Of a DNA stretch of 64,000 bases, positions 9,919 to 19,486 are shown in pieces. The notes beneath the pieces were generated by a model. It was not told the DNA's origin. It did not search any database and saw nothing but the letters and a program-made list of their open reading frames with translations. The first letter of the stretch is position 1; each line of letters opens with the position of its first letter. The translations under genes were made by a program, and so were the position numbers. Source of the DNA: Streptococcus oralis (lineage in GTDB: Bacteria > Bacillota > Bacilli > Lactobacillales > Streptococcaceae); NCBI RefSeq assembly GCF_019929345.1, contig NZ_JAHZPJ010000002.1:62001-126000 (forward strand), in the 5' to 3' direction.

Positions 9919-10665
9919 TTAATAACGCTGTTTATATGGTTTATTAAAGGCACTAAGGACATCATCAGATGTTTCTGAATATGCTTTAACTTCTTTAAAA
10001 TCACCTTTAACAATAATTCGCTCTGTCGCATCATAGTCGACACAGGTTACCAATGTGATTTCTTTGATACCATCACGGTCTTCAATTTCGTCTACGCGAT
10101 CAGGCGTCACGTGCTTCACCTCACGAATCTCATAGGTGTATACTTTATCTTTATCAGTCAGATAAATTTTCATCCCCGCTTTGGCATTGACTAAAGGTGA
10201 AAAGAGCATTTGGCTTGCATTTTCAGCAGTAAAGATATGGTGGCTGGCTAGTGAATAGTTGCCTTCCCCCATTTTCTGATTTGCTTTCATGGTCCCTGCC
10301 CCGTAGAACAAGTTTACATTATCTAAACCTTTAAAAATAGGCAGGTTGATCTCTACTTCAGGAATGGCAATCCCTCCTATGACTGGAAGTTGTTGAGCAT
10401 CCCACTGGGCAGCTAACACCGCTTCTGATGAGATTGATTTGACAGAATCAAAATCGAAATTTCCTTCTGCCTCTTTATTCTCTTCAATCTTTTCCTTAGT
10501 CACCTGACTGACTTGATATTTATTGGTATTCCAAACCATAAACATGTTTCGGATCTTTGAATTAAAAATCAAGACCAAAGACAAGAGGATGAGAAAGACT
10601 GCTAGGATATTGGTCAGCAGGTTTCTGCGTTTCTTTTTTTTCTTTTTATTATCTTTTTCAGACAT
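9919..10665 (-). CDS. srtA: Class A sortase
   Basis: Membrane-anchored transpeptidase that joins LPXTG proteins to peptidoglycan. It has 248 residues. A lysine-rich N-terminus precedes one membrane anchor (about 17-33, LAVFLILLSLVLIF). The catalytic domain has His in LASHHIFTAE (about 137-146), Cys in TLVTCVDY (about 205-212) and Arg in TERIIVKG (about 215-222), the full sortase triad. Its start overlaps the gyrA stop by 1 nt (TAATG), so translation is coupled to gyrA, as in S. pneumoniae. Confidence 0.95.
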   Translation of the reverse strand: MSEKDNKKKKKKRRNLLTNILAVFLILLSLVLIFNSKIRNMFMVWNTNKYQVSQVTKEKIEENKEAEGNFDFDSVKSISSEAVLAAQWDAQQLPVIGGIAIPEVEINLPIFKGLDNVNLFYGAGTMKANQKMGEGNYSLASHHIFTAENASQMLFSPLVNAKAGMKIYLTDKDKVYTYEIREVKHVTPDRVDEIEDRDGIKEITLVTCVDYDATERIIVKGDFKEVKAYSETSDDVLSAFNKPYKQRY

Positions 10666-13133
10666 TATACTTCACTCTCTGTTTCAATTTCAGTCCCAAC
10701 TTCTTCTTTTTCTGCTGCAGCAACTGTTGTAAAGGTCACAATCTTAGCATCCTGATCTAGACGCATCACCTTAACTCCCATAGTTGAGCGTCCTGTTTGT
10801 GAAATATTGGCAACATTTGTTCGAATTATGACCCCTGTATCCGTGATAATCATCAGGTCTTCATCACCTTTAACAGTGAGGAGGCCTGCAAGAGGACCAT
10901 TTTTCTCAGCAACATTGGCTGTCTTCATCCCTTTACCACCACGGCCTTTAGTTGGATATTCAGTAGCAAGAGTACGTTTACCATAACCTTTTTCAGTGAT
11001 GATAAGAACCACATCCTGGTCAGTAATAACACTTGCGCCAACTACTGTATCACCTTCACGAAGATTGACTCCTCGGACACCTGTCGCGATACGGCTCATT
11101 CCACGAACAGCTGACTGATTAAAGCGAACAGCATAACCAAACTTGGTACCAATGATAATATCTGTATCTTCTTCTGTCAGCAAGACATTGATCAACTCAT
11201 CCTCATCCTTGAGATTCAAGGCCTTAAGTCCATTCTGACGAATGTTAGCAAATTCCTTGACGCTGGTTCTCTTCACGATACCGTGACGAGTTGTAAAGAA
11301 GAGATAGGCGTCATCACTACGTTCAGACTCAACGTTGATGATGGTCTGAATGCTCTCCCCTTCGTCCAACTTCAAAAGATTGACAACTGGCAAGCCCTTA
11401 GCTGTACGCCCATATTCAGGAATTTCATAGCCTTTAAGGCGATAGACACGTCCTTTATTAGTAAAGAAGAGCAGGTGATCATGAGTGCTGGTTGAAACCA
11501 ACTCACGCACAAAGTCATCATCCTTAACACCAGTACCTTGGACTCCACGGCCACCACGTTTTTGGGCAGTGAACTCACCTTGGTCCAGACGTTTAATGTA
11601 GCCCTTGTTAGAAAGGGTAATCAAGACATCCGTCTCCTCAATCAAATCTTCATCTTCAAGAGTTAAGACTTCTCCGACCATCAACTCAGTACGGCGCTTG
11701 TCACCAAACTTGCGTTTGACTTCGTCCAGCTCCTCTTTGATGATTTGGGCCACACGCTCAGGTTTGGCAAGAATATCGGCCAAATCTGCAATCAAGGCAA
11801 TCAATTCATCATACTCAGACTGAATCTTATCACGTTCCAATCCTGTCAAACGACGAAGACGCATATCAAGGATAGCCTGACTTTGACGCTCTGAAAGTTT
11901 AAACTTGCTCATCAACTCAGCTTGTGCTTCGGCATCCGTTTCACTAGCACGGATGATACGGATTACCTCGTCTATATGGTCAAGTGCAATTAAAAGACCT
12001 TCTAAGATGTGCGCACGCGCTTCTGCTTTTTCCTTGTCAAAACGGGTACGACGAACAACCACTTCCTTTTGGTGCTCGATATAAGCATCCAAAATTTGAC
12101 GAAGAGACAAGATTTTCGGTACGCCATTCTGAATCGCCAGCATATTGAAACCAAAGTTGGTTTGCATCTGGGTCATCTTGAAGAGATTGTTAAGGATAAC
12201 ATTTGCGGAGGCATCGCGTTTGACTTCGATAACGAAACGAACCCCTTCACGGTTGGATTCATCACGGACTGCAGTAATGCCCTCAATCCGTTTTTCCTGA
12301 ACCAAGCGAACAATATGCTCATGCACCTTGGTTTTATTAACCATGTATGGAAATTCCGTTACAACGATTCGTTCACGGCCAGTCTTAGTTTCTTCGATTT
12401 CAGTACGAGAACGAAGAACAATCGAACCTTTACCAGTTTCGTAGGCCTTATGAATACCTGATTTCCCCATAACAAGGGCACCAGTTGGAAAGTCTGGACC
12501 AGGCAAGACTTCCATCAAGTCCTTAGTAGTCACATCTGGATTGTCCATGACCAGCTTCACGGCATCAATGGTTTCACCAAGGTTGTGAGGAGGAATGTTG
12601 GTAGCCATCCCTACGGCAATCCCAGTTGCCCCGTTGACCAAAAGGTTTGGAAAACGAGCTGGCAAAACCAAGGGTTCACGTTCATTGGCATCGTAGTTGT
12701 CTACAAAATCAACTGTATTTTTATTGATATCACGAAGCATTTCAAGAGCAATCTTGCTCATACGTGCCTCAGTGTAACGTTGCGCGGCAGCACCGTCCCC
12801 ATCCATGGAACCAAAGTTTCCATGCCCATCAACGAGCATGTAACGGTAACTCCACCACTGGGCCATGCGGACCATAGCTTCATAAATAGAGGAATCTCCG
12901 TGTGGGTGGTATTTACCCATAACATCCCCTGTGATACGGGCTGATTTTTTATGGGGTTTATCTGGAGTGACCCCCAATTCATTCATTCCGTAAAGAATAC
13001 GACGGTGAACTGGTTTTAAGCCATCTCGAACATCAGGAAGAGCACGCGCTACGATAACACTCATGGCGTAGTCGATAAAGCTAGTCTTCATCTCCTTTGT
13101 CAGATTGACATTCACTAAATTTCTATCCTGCAT
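10665..13133 (-). CDS. gyrA: DNA gyrase subunit A
   Basis: Breakage-reunion subunit of gyrase. Length 822 residues, normal. The active-site tyrosine is in [12 protein letters not shown] (about 118). The quinolone-resistance region reads [15 protein letters not shown], with the serine and glutamate of the usual susceptible genotype at the positions of pneumococcal Ser81 and Glu85. The C-terminal beta-pinwheel contains the GyrA box QKRGGRG (about 535). It has its own promoter (see 13171-13199) and is followed by srtA in the same transcript. Confidence 0.97.
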   Translation of the reverse strand: MQDRNLVNVNLTKEMKTSFIDYAMSVIVARALPDVRDGLKPVHRRILYGMNELGVTPDKPHKKSARITGDVMGKYHPHGDSSIYEAMVRMAQWWSYRYMLVDGHGNFGSMDGDGAAAQRYTEARMSKIALEMLRDINKNTVDFVDNYDANEREPLVLPARFPNLLVNGATGIAVGMATNIPPHNLGETIDAVKLVMDNPDVTTKDLMEVLPGPDFPTGALVMGKSGIHKAYETGKGSIVLRSRTEIEETKTGRERIVVTEFPYMVNKTKVHEHIVRLVQEKRIEGITAVRDESNREGVRFVIEVKRDASANVILNNLFKMTQMQTNFGFNMLAIQNGVPKILSLRQILDAYIEHQKEVVVRRTRFDKEKAEARAHILEGLLIALDHIDEVIRIIRASETDAEAQAELMSKFKLSERQSQAILDMRLRRLTGLERDKIQSEYDELIALIADLADILAKPERVAQIIKEELDEVKRKFGDKRRTELMVGEVLTLEDEDLIEETDVLITLSNKGYIKRLDQGEFTAQKRGGRGVQGTGVKDDDFVRELVSTSTHDHLLFFTNKGRVYRLKGYEIPEYGRTAKGLPVVNLLKLDEGESIQTIINVESERSDDAYLFFTTRHGIVKRTSVKEFANIRQNGLKALNLKDEDELINVLLTEEDTDIIIGTKFGYAVRFNQSAVRGMSRIATGVRGVNLREGDTVVGASVITDQDVVLIITEKGYGKRTLATEYPTKGRGGKGMKTANVAEKNGPLAGLLTVKGDEDLMIITDTGVIIRTNVANISQTGRSTMGVKVMRLDQDAKIVTFTTVAAAEKEEVGTEIETESEV

Positions 13134-13170
13134 TCATAAATGCCTCATTTCACTATTAGTAATTAGATAT

Positions 13171-13199
13171 ATTATACCATAATTTGTCCTTCATTTCAG
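13171..13199 (-). promoter_or_regulatory. gyrA promoter
   Basis: Minus-strand TGGTATAAT extended -10 (hexamer 13171-13176) and a weaker CTGAAA -35 (13194-13199), with 17 nt between them. Confidence 0.65.
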
Positions 13200-13212
13200 T
13201 CTTTGGAAATCG

Positions 13213-13226
13213 CTAAAACGTTTACA
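13213..13226 (+). promoter_or_regulatory. cre-like site upstream of ldh
   Basis: CTAAAACGTTTACA matches the conserved core of the CcpA cre consensus except at the first two positions. It lies just upstream of the ldh -35, a placement compatible with CcpA activation. This is inference from the motif and position. Confidence 0.4.
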
Positions 13227-13248
13227 TCGATAACCGAATAGAATATTC

Positions 13249-13277
13249 GTGACAAAGTTTTTTAAAAGTGATAGAAT
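13249..13277 (+). promoter_or_regulatory. ldh promoter
   Basis: GTGACA -35 (13249-13254), 17 nt spacer, and TGATAGAAT extended -10 (hexamer 13272-13277). The GAAGGAG ribosome site lies shortly before the ATG at 13327. Confidence 0.7.
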
Positions 13278-13323
13278 GAAAGTGTCTGGGGATTCCCCTA
13301 AAAAAAATGAAGGAGATGTTTAG

Positions 13324-14313
<990 letters not shown>

Positions 14314-14320
14314 TCCACAT

Positions 14321-14360
14321 AAAAACAAGTTCCTTGTAGTCGCAAGGAACTTGTTTTTAT
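14321..14360 (+). terminator. Terminator after ldh
   Basis: Near-perfect AAAACAAGTTCCTTG / CAAGGAACTTGTTTT hairpin with T-tract; symmetrical enough to act in both directions. Confidence 0.9.
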
Positions 14361-14421
14361 ATCTATCACTAATTAAATAGCAAAACATTCCCAACTATTC
14401 AAAAGAACTTGTAGGACTCTG

Positions 14422-14733
14422 TTAAAGATCCTTTTCTTCTAACCTTTTGTAAAAATTTTTATTCTCTTGATGACGAGCTTCCAACACATTCTCTATACGA
14501 TTCTTATACAGTTGATGATAGCTGTCTAAATTGTTCTCTATCTCAAAGATATATGGTTGAATTTCAGCAAAACTACTGTCTCTACAGGCATAGGAAAGCG
14601 CCTCTAGGAGATTATCCGTCTCCCTGCTAAACTTGTGGAAATCATCATCCAAATCCATCTCCAAACGCTCTAAGTCTCGTAATTTACGATTATGCTCATC
14701 CTCTAGTTTCTGAAGTTCCTTTTTATCCATCAC
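14422..14733 (-). CDS. Small helical type VII helper protein (DUF3958/Lap2-like)
   Basis: 103-residue, highly charged, wholly helical protein with no signal peptide. Its ELQKLEDEHNRKLRDLERLE start and acidic/basic heptads resemble the DUF3958 proteins that, with a DUF3130 partner, bind LXG-type toxins and escort them to the type VIIb secretion system. It is last in a unit behind the lipase gene and the WXG100-sized partner, 10 nt after the latter. The function is inferred from gene order, size and composition; a structure-based comparison would be needed to confirm the family. Confidence 0.6.
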   Translation of the reverse strand: MMDKKELQKLEDEHNRKLRDLERLEMDLDDDFHKFSRETDNLLEALSYACRDSSFAEIQPYIFEIENNLDSYHQLYKNRIENVLEARHQENKNFYKRLEEKDL

Positions 14734-14743
14734 AAGTTTTCTC

Positions 14744-15058
14744 CTAGTTTTTGATCGGACTTTGTAACGTAGGGGTTTGCATGGTCTGGGTCAAGTAAGT
14801 CTCTGCAGCTTCTGCAGCTTTACCCTCAAATCCGCCCTTAATATTGTTTACATAGGTCTTTGAAGCGTATTCTTGCATATCTGAGGCCGCTTCTTGCAAC
14901 TTTTTAGCTAATTCTGCTCCTTTAGCAAGGATGGACAGTTCTTTTGCAGTTACCAAGGCCCGAATCGCTTGTCGTTCTTGCGCCTTCATCTTTTCCTTAA
15001 AGCCTCTATCGAGCTGCTCTCTTGTAATTAAAGTATCCTCATCAGTTAGCACTACCAT
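14744..15058 (-). CDS. WXG100-sized type VII secretion partner (DUF3130/Lap1-like)
   Basis: 104-residue alpha-helical protein without a signal sequence. Two amphipathic helices are separated by the segment NIKGGFEGKAAEAAETYL (about 73-90), which sits where WXG100-type proteins have their turn and export signal. Its start overlaps the lipase gene stop by 17 nt, strong evidence of co-expression. By analogy with Lap1 (LXG toxins) and the helpers of the reversed lipase TslA in S. aureus, it probably binds the helical C-terminus of the lipase and targets it to the secretion machine. No secretion-apparatus genes are in this window. Confidence 0.62.
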   Translation of the reverse strand: MVVLTDEDTLITREQLDRGFKEKMKAQERQAIRALVTAKELSILAKGAELAKKLQEAASDMQEYASKTYVNNIKGGFEGKAAEAAETYLTQTMQTPTLQSPIKN

Positions 15059-16709
15059 TTTTACCCCTCCATGTTTGTTTTACATCCGCCAATAGATTGT
15101 TAAAATCTTCAGCTCTATCTGTATCTATGGTCTCAAAGGAGCCACTAGCTTTAACCAGACTTTCCCCTAGTTGCTCAATTTGTGTCAGGAAGGATGTTGC
15201 TGCAGTCTTCGTGTCACTGGTAACGCCTTCATCCCAAAAGCTTGTTGTATCAAAACCAGAAAGCAGATTCGTAACTTCTGAACTTGACAAATATCCCACC
15301 ATGTCAAAGGCTGTCTGTCTTGTTTCTTTTATCATATTTTGAATATCTTCCTTAGCATCTGAAAGTAAGGTTTTCACAGATTTAACTTTGTCTTCCATGT
15401 CAAAATTTGCCAACTGGGCTGCTGTCTGAAGCAACTGAGCTCGAACCAAAATCCTCTTTTCTCCTGTAAGATTGCCATTTCTCAGTTGTTCCTGATAACG
15501 AGGAATAGCTTCTCGATCCCACTTTATAGATTCCTGACGAGCTTCTTCGACGATTTTACTATATTCAGTTGTAAAATTCTCGTAAACTGAATAACCAATA
15601 GCTGCCTTTATTTTAAACTCACCTCTCATAATGGAATTTAAAACATTTGAGGCTACATTTTCATCAACTCCTAAAGCTCGGAGGGAATCCAACGTTGTCG
15701 CTATCAGTCGAGCCAGCTTTTCACCTGCCCTGAGCAATTCTGGGTGAAAATCCTCAGACGCAGTCAATAAATTCCCCTTTCCATCCGATTGGAAAACACC
15801 AAAGTCATGGGAGCTTTCCGGATCAGTAATCTGGGTATAATGCAAGGGGACAAGGACATTGACTTTACCGACGGGTTTTTTAAGTGGTTCATCGGAGTCC
15901 CCAGGTAATTTAGTGATGGTATGCTCGCGGTTAAGCATACCCACGACATCAAAAGGATTGACATAGTACTCTATCTTTTCGCTAATCTTTTTGATTTTCT
16001 CATCACTGAGGCCCATTTTCTTTAAACTCTTTGTCGTGTCTGGGCCATCAAAGAGGACGACTTTGCCGATTTTCTCAAGTTCCTCATCGCTAAGGCCCGC
16101 TACTCCTTGGGCAGAGACAATGGTTCCTAGGGAGTGACCTGTGATGTCCATCGTAGCTTGCGGAGCTTTTTCGCGCATCTCTGCGATCTTCGTTTTCATT
16201 CCTACTGTCGCTAACTTGGCTTGCGGCGTATGGATATGATTGAGAGCGAACTTAGCGTCGTTGTCAATCCAGTCGTTCCAATTTTCTTTACTGATGGCAT
16301 CACTGCCGCGGATAGTCATATAAGTTTTCGTAGTATCATTAGTCAAGGTAGGCGTATCCGTTAAGTAGTAGGCACTGAAACCAGCTTCATCATCAGTTAA
16401 CAGTCCTTTTTGATAACGTTTGTGATGAATATCCTGCCTCATCCCATTCGCATCAGGAACTGGTATCGATGTGACTTTATAAGTATCTCGCAAATCAGGA
16501 TCCGGCTGCAAGTAGACTCTACCATTATGGGGTAGATGTTTACCTCCGGGGGTGATTTCTTCGTTATAAATTATTTCTTTTGAATAGTCAAACACTCTTG
16601 CTTCTATTGAATTATTTTTAGGTGGAAAATTATTGGGACGACCAATATAAGCCGATTGCGCTAAATCCGCATAAAAATTATCAAAGGTTTTTAAATTACT
16701 GTTAGTCAT
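15042..16709 (-). CDS. Putative type VII-secreted lipase toxin with reversed domain order
   Basis: 555 residues, no signal peptide. Residues about 1-330 are an alpha/beta-hydrolase of the class 3 lipase type: nucleophile elbow GHSLGT at 191-196 (Ser193), a probable acid residue in VVLFDGPDTT (about 217-226) and a probable His in ESSHDFGVF (about 300). Residues about 335-555 are almost entirely helical and end in TWRGKNG, a WxG-like element. This is an LXG-type targeting domain placed at the C-terminus, the reverse of usual LXG toxins and the layout described for S. aureus TslA. Its start overlaps the stop of the membrane protein gene upstream by 8 nt, and two helper-like genes follow. Phospholipase activity against competitors is inferred, not shown. 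Confidence 0.68.
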   Translation of the reverse strand: MTNSNLKTFDNFYADLAQSAYIGRPNNFPPKNNSIEARVFDYSKEIIYNEEITPGGKHLPHNGRVYLQPDPDLRDTYKVTSIPVPDANGMRQDIHHKRYQKGLLTDDEAGFSAYYLTDTPTLTNDTTKTYMTIRGSDAISKENWNDWIDNDAKFALNHIHTPQAKLATVGMKTKIAEMREKAPQATMDITGHSLGTIVSAQGVAGLSDEELEKIGKVVLFDGPDTTKSLKKMGLSDEKIKKISEKIEYYVNPFDVVGMLNREHTITKLPGDSDEPLKKPVGKVNVLVPLHYTQITDPESSHDFGVFQSDGKGNLLTASEDFHPELLRAGEKLARLIATTLDSLRALGVDENVASNVLNSIMRGEFKIKAAIGYSVYENFTTEYSKIVEEARQESIKWDREAIPRYQEQLRNGNLTGEKRILVRAQLLQTAAQLANFDMEDKVKSVKTLLSDAKEDIQNMIKETRQTAFDMVGYLSSSEVTNLLSGFDTTSFWDEGVTSDTKTAATSFLTQIEQLGESLVKASGSFETIDTDRAEDFNNLLADVKQTWRGKNGSAN

Positions 16710-17124
16710 AAATCTCCCATACGTTGCCTTTCAAAACTCTTATCGGTTGCATTTCAGAAATTTTCTTAATATTGGGAATACTATTGCTATTATATTCTAT
16801 AGGGAAACCAATTGTAAATTCAGTATCTTCATTGTTATTTATTTTTCCATCCAATGTTATAATATATCCCCCACCTTGAGGGGTACCATTTCCTATATTT
16901 TCTACTTTCATACTATCCCAATCAAATTGGACACTTTCGACTTTAGGATTTCTAGACTTTATAAAGTTCGCCATCTCATCTTCATGCTCCTTCAGATAAG
17001 CCAACTGCTTAGCCCGTGGGCTCAGAGTTATTCCTCCAAATAGATTTGTTTTCTGTGCCATCCATGCGCCTCCTCCAAATACTACAAGAGCTATAACTAG
17101 CCAAAGTAAAGTACGTTTTTTCAT
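16702..17124 (-). CDS. Membrane-anchored candidate immunity protein, copy 2
   Basis: 140 residues. An N-terminal membrane segment (about 5-22, LLWLVIALVVFGGGAWMA) without a lipobox cysteine would hold a small extracytoplasmic domain of about 110 residues. It is nearly identical to its neighbour (17265-17687) over the first 50 residues and diverges afterwards, apart from the shared IGNGTPQGGGY at about 86-96. The stop overlaps the lipase start by 8 nt. An outward-facing anchored protein translationally coupled to a secreted lipase fits an immunity function, as with the TilA proteins of the S. aureus system, but no homology to TilA could be tested here. Confidence 0.55.
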   Translation of the reverse strand: MKKRTLLWLVIALVVFGGGAWMAQKTNLFGGITLSPRAKQLAYLKEHEDEMANFIKSRNPKVESVQFDWDSMKVENIGNGTPQGGGYIITLDGKINNNEDTEFTIGFPIEYNSNSIPNIKKISEMQPIRVLKGNVWEIYD

Positions 17125-17156
17125 CTCTTTCCTCCTATATAGTGGAATCTAAGTAT

Positions 17157-17165
17157 ATTATATCA
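17157..17165 (-). promoter_or_regulatory. Extended -10 upstream of candidate immunity copy 2
   Basis: TGATATAAT on the minus strand, no clear -35. The same element and leader (TATATAGGAGGAAAGAG) precede copy 1 at about 17720-17737, so the promoter was duplicated with the gene. Confidence 0.5.
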
Positions 17166-17203
17166 TGAATGTAAAAAAAAATACTTTTAGCAAGTATTCT
17201 AAG

Positions 17204-17275
17204 TTAATAAGCAATGAGGAATAATGTTAAATCTGCATAAAAATTATCAAAGGTTTTTAGGTTACTATTCGTCAT
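17204..17275 (-). pseudogene. Fossil start of the lipase gene left by tandem duplication
   Basis: A 23-codon open frame beginning MTNSNLKTFDNFYADL, identical over 16 residues to the intact lipase N-terminus (16709 downward), then diverging to a stop. It overlaps the stop of candidate immunity copy 1 just as the intact lipase overlaps copy 2. This shows that a unit comprising promoter, immunity gene and lipase start was duplicated in tandem and that one lipase copy was lost or never complete. Confidence 0.85.
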
Positions 17276-17687
17276 ACTTGTCCCAACCTCCATTTTTTAA
17301 CACTCTAGGCTGATTATACATACCAATCCTATCTATTGAAGGCACATCATTTTTATTTTTTAATCGAAAATCTATTGTAAAGTCAGAATCCTTTATATGA
17401 TTAAAAGAACCCTTCACTGATAGATTATAACCTCCCCCCTGTGGAGTTCCATTCCCTATCTGTTCAACAGTTAAACTATTCCAATCCATCTGAACAGATT
17501 CAATCTTTGAATTTTTAGACTTTACAAATTTTACAATTTCTTCTTCATGCTCCTTCAAATAAGCCAACTGCTTGGCTCGCGGACTAAGAAATACTCCTCC
17601 AAATAAATTTGTTTTCTGTGCCATCCATGCGCCTCCTCCAAATACTACAAGGGCTAAAACTAGCCAAACCAAAGTACGTTTTTTCAT
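17265..17687 (-). CDS. Membrane-anchored candidate immunity protein, copy 1
   Basis: 140 residues, paralogue of 16702-17124. The N-terminal anchor and stalk (residues 1-50, including KTNLFGG and SPRAKQLAYLKEHE) are nearly identical between copies, while the outer domain differs at many positions (for example SFNHIKDSDFTIDF against KINNNEDTEFTIGF). A conserved anchor with a diverged outer domain is what one expects if the two protect against different lipase variants. The RBS is GGAGGAAAGAG before the ATG at 17687. The exact family is not recognised. Confidence 0.55.
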   Translation of the reverse strand: MKKRTLVWLVLALVVFGGGAWMAQKTNLFGGVFLSPRAKQLAYLKEHEEEIVKFVKSKNSKIESVQMDWNSLTVEQIGNGTPQGGGYNLSVKGSFNHIKDSDFTIDFRLKNKNDVPSIDRIGMYNQPRVLKNGGWDKYDE

Positions 17688-17818
17688 CTCTTTCCTCCTA
17701 TATAGCGGAATCTAAGTATATTATATCAATTATATCATGAACTCAACAAATTGCCCCACTTTCAATCAATACAAAAAAACAGCAAATCGATTTGCTTTAC
17801 TGTCTTCTACATATGATT

Positions 17819-18310
17819 TTACAAATGTCTTTCCAGCCACTCTATCTTTTTAAAATCTTTATTGTTATTGTGGTCATTTCGATAGGAATCTTGGGAAGAA
17901 GCTTTGTATATACTGAAATACTGTTCCAAACTTGGAACACGAAACGTGATGTCCTCGAGATGAATCAACTCTATATCTGATTCCGAAACTTCTGCAAAAT
18001 CTGGTAATGAATTGATACTCCCAAATTCAACGCTCAGACCATCTTTTTGGAATTCGTGCTCGTGAATATCTACCAAGTTATAGCCCAAGTGGTTCATCAC
18101 TTTCATTATCTTGTCCCAGTCATAAATTCTGAGATGATCAGGCGCTTCCCAGCCTCTAGGATCTCCAGGAACATGAATATCAATGTCAGACGGCTCCCAA
18201 TCTTCATTTGAACGGTATTCAAACCCCAAAGACCCCATGAGCGTCGGTGTGATTCCGACTTGGTTTAAATGAGAACAAATTGTTCGAAATTCATCAAATA
18301 GAGAATTCAT
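17819..18310 (-). CDS. Nucleotidyltransferase-fold protein
   Basis: 163 residues. The MGSLGFEYRSNEDWEPSDID segment (about 25-44) has the GS...DxD spacing of minimal nucleotidyltransferases, with a third acidic position probably in LSVEFGSIN (about 93). The rest is small alpha/beta with a helical end. There is no obvious HEPN or other antitoxin partner next to it. It sits between the type VII module and the lipid kinase gene. It could be an antibiotic adenylyltransferase-like housekeeping protein or a solitary MNT-type protein; the substrate is unknown. Confidence 0.6.
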   Translation of the reverse strand: MNSLFDEFRTICSHLNQVGITPTLMGSLGFEYRSNEDWEPSDIDIHVPGDPRGWEAPDHLRIYDWDKIMKVMNHLGYNLVDIHEHEFQKDGLSVEFGSINSLPDFAEVSESDIELIHLEDITFRVPSLEQYFSIYKASSQDSYRNDHNNNKDFKKIEWLERHL

Positions 18311-18373
18311 TCCTCCTCCAATCTTTGATATAAAACTTTATTTCTCAGTGAAAGACAAACTTGTTTCTACCTT

Positions 18374-19255
18374 CTACTCTTTCGGTTGTGAAAAGACTTC
18401 AATATGCTGGCCTAGTACCTTGATTTCTACAGGTAGGTTATCCGACTTATCGCCGTCAACATCTGACTCCAATTCACTATCTGAAGAAATCTTAATGGTT
18501 CGCGCTCTGATATACTCAATATTATCATTTCCGACAACATCCCCTTTTAGTAAATCTGGAATGACGGATAATTTAGAGAATAGAGAAGCATCTTTTAGAA
18601 TCAAAATATTGGCATAGCCGTCTTTATTTTCTTCAAAGATTTTCTTATCAGCGAAGTAATTTGTCAAGAGAACCAAAACATGACTCGCTTCACCATCATA
18701 ATTTCCATTTTCTGTCTCAATCTTAATGTTAAAGACCTGATCCGTCATCACAGACTTCATGGTATTTACAGCATAGGCTAAAATACCGAATTTTGTCTTG
18801 TCCTCGATCTCCACATTGTGAATCGCCTCAGGCAGAGAACCGATACTAAAGATATAACCAAAATAGTTGTCATTTGCTTTACCAATATCAATCTTATTGG
18901 TTAAGTTAAAATCGAGTTCATCAATCGCGCCATCGATGTCTTGATTGATTTCCAACAGTTTCGTAATGAGGTTGCCCGTACCGCCAGGGATAATCCCTAA
19001 CTTCGGAGTGTAGTCTCTCTCAGCAATACCCGAAATAACTTCATTGACAGTCCCGTCTCCACCGAAAACAACCACTGCATCGTACTGCTCACGAGACGCT
19101 TCCTCAGCAAAGAGTGTTGCATCCAGTGCTTTTTCAGTAATTTTGGTTTCCACATGCTCAAAATAATCTTTGGCTTTATTCTCCAGTTTGACCTTATAAT
19201 CCAAAGCCTTTTCCCCACCAGAGGTAGGGTTGATAATTACCATTGCTTTTTTCAT
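18374..19255 (-). CDS. Diacylglycerol kinase family lipid kinase
   Basis: 293 residues, DgkB/YegS type. The INPTSGGEKALDYK start and the nucleotide-binding motif VVVFGGDGTVNEVISGI (about 61-77) followed by LGIIPGGTGN (about 86-95) are diagnostic. A C-terminal beta-sandwich contains a SDSELESDVDGD stretch (about 255-266). In Gram-positives such enzymes recycle diacylglycerol from lipoteichoic acid synthesis or phosphorylate related lipids. Monocistronic. Confidence 0.88.
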   Translation of the reverse strand: MKKAMVIINPTSGGEKALDYKVKLENKAKDYFEHVETKITEKALDATLFAEEASREQYDAVVVFGGDGTVNEVISGIAERDYTPKLGIIPGGTGNLITKLLEINQDIDGAIDELDFNLTNKIDIGKANDNYFGYIFSIGSLPEAIHNVEIEDKTKFGILAYAVNTMKSVMTDQVFNIKIETENGNYDGEASHVLVLLTNYFADKKIFEENKDGYANILILKDASLFSKLSVIPDLLKGDVVGNDNIEYIRARTIKISSDSELESDVDGDKSDNLPVEIKVLGQHIEVFSQPKE

Positions 19256-19486
19256 TTATTTTCTCCTTAATATTCGTTAGAAATGTTTCTATTTCATCAT
19301 GTGCAACTAAACGTACTGCTATTATATAATGAAATCTCTGAAAAGAAAAATCTGACGTACTGGGGATTAATTTAAAAAACATAGACAAAGCGTTTACTAA
19401 GAATTTTGAAGATATAAAATATAATTTGAATAAAGATCAGTAGACAATATCAGACGATTAGCTCCTAAATATTGTCACTTACCTAT

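Noticed and set aside
12009..12461. 150-codon plus-strand frame within gyrA
   Set aside because: Shadow of gyrA; translation lacks family features and a ribosome site.
12900..12960. Fluoroquinolone-resistance mutation in gyrA
   Set aside because: The region reads [12 protein letters not shown] with the susceptible-type Ser and Glu; no resistance change is seen.
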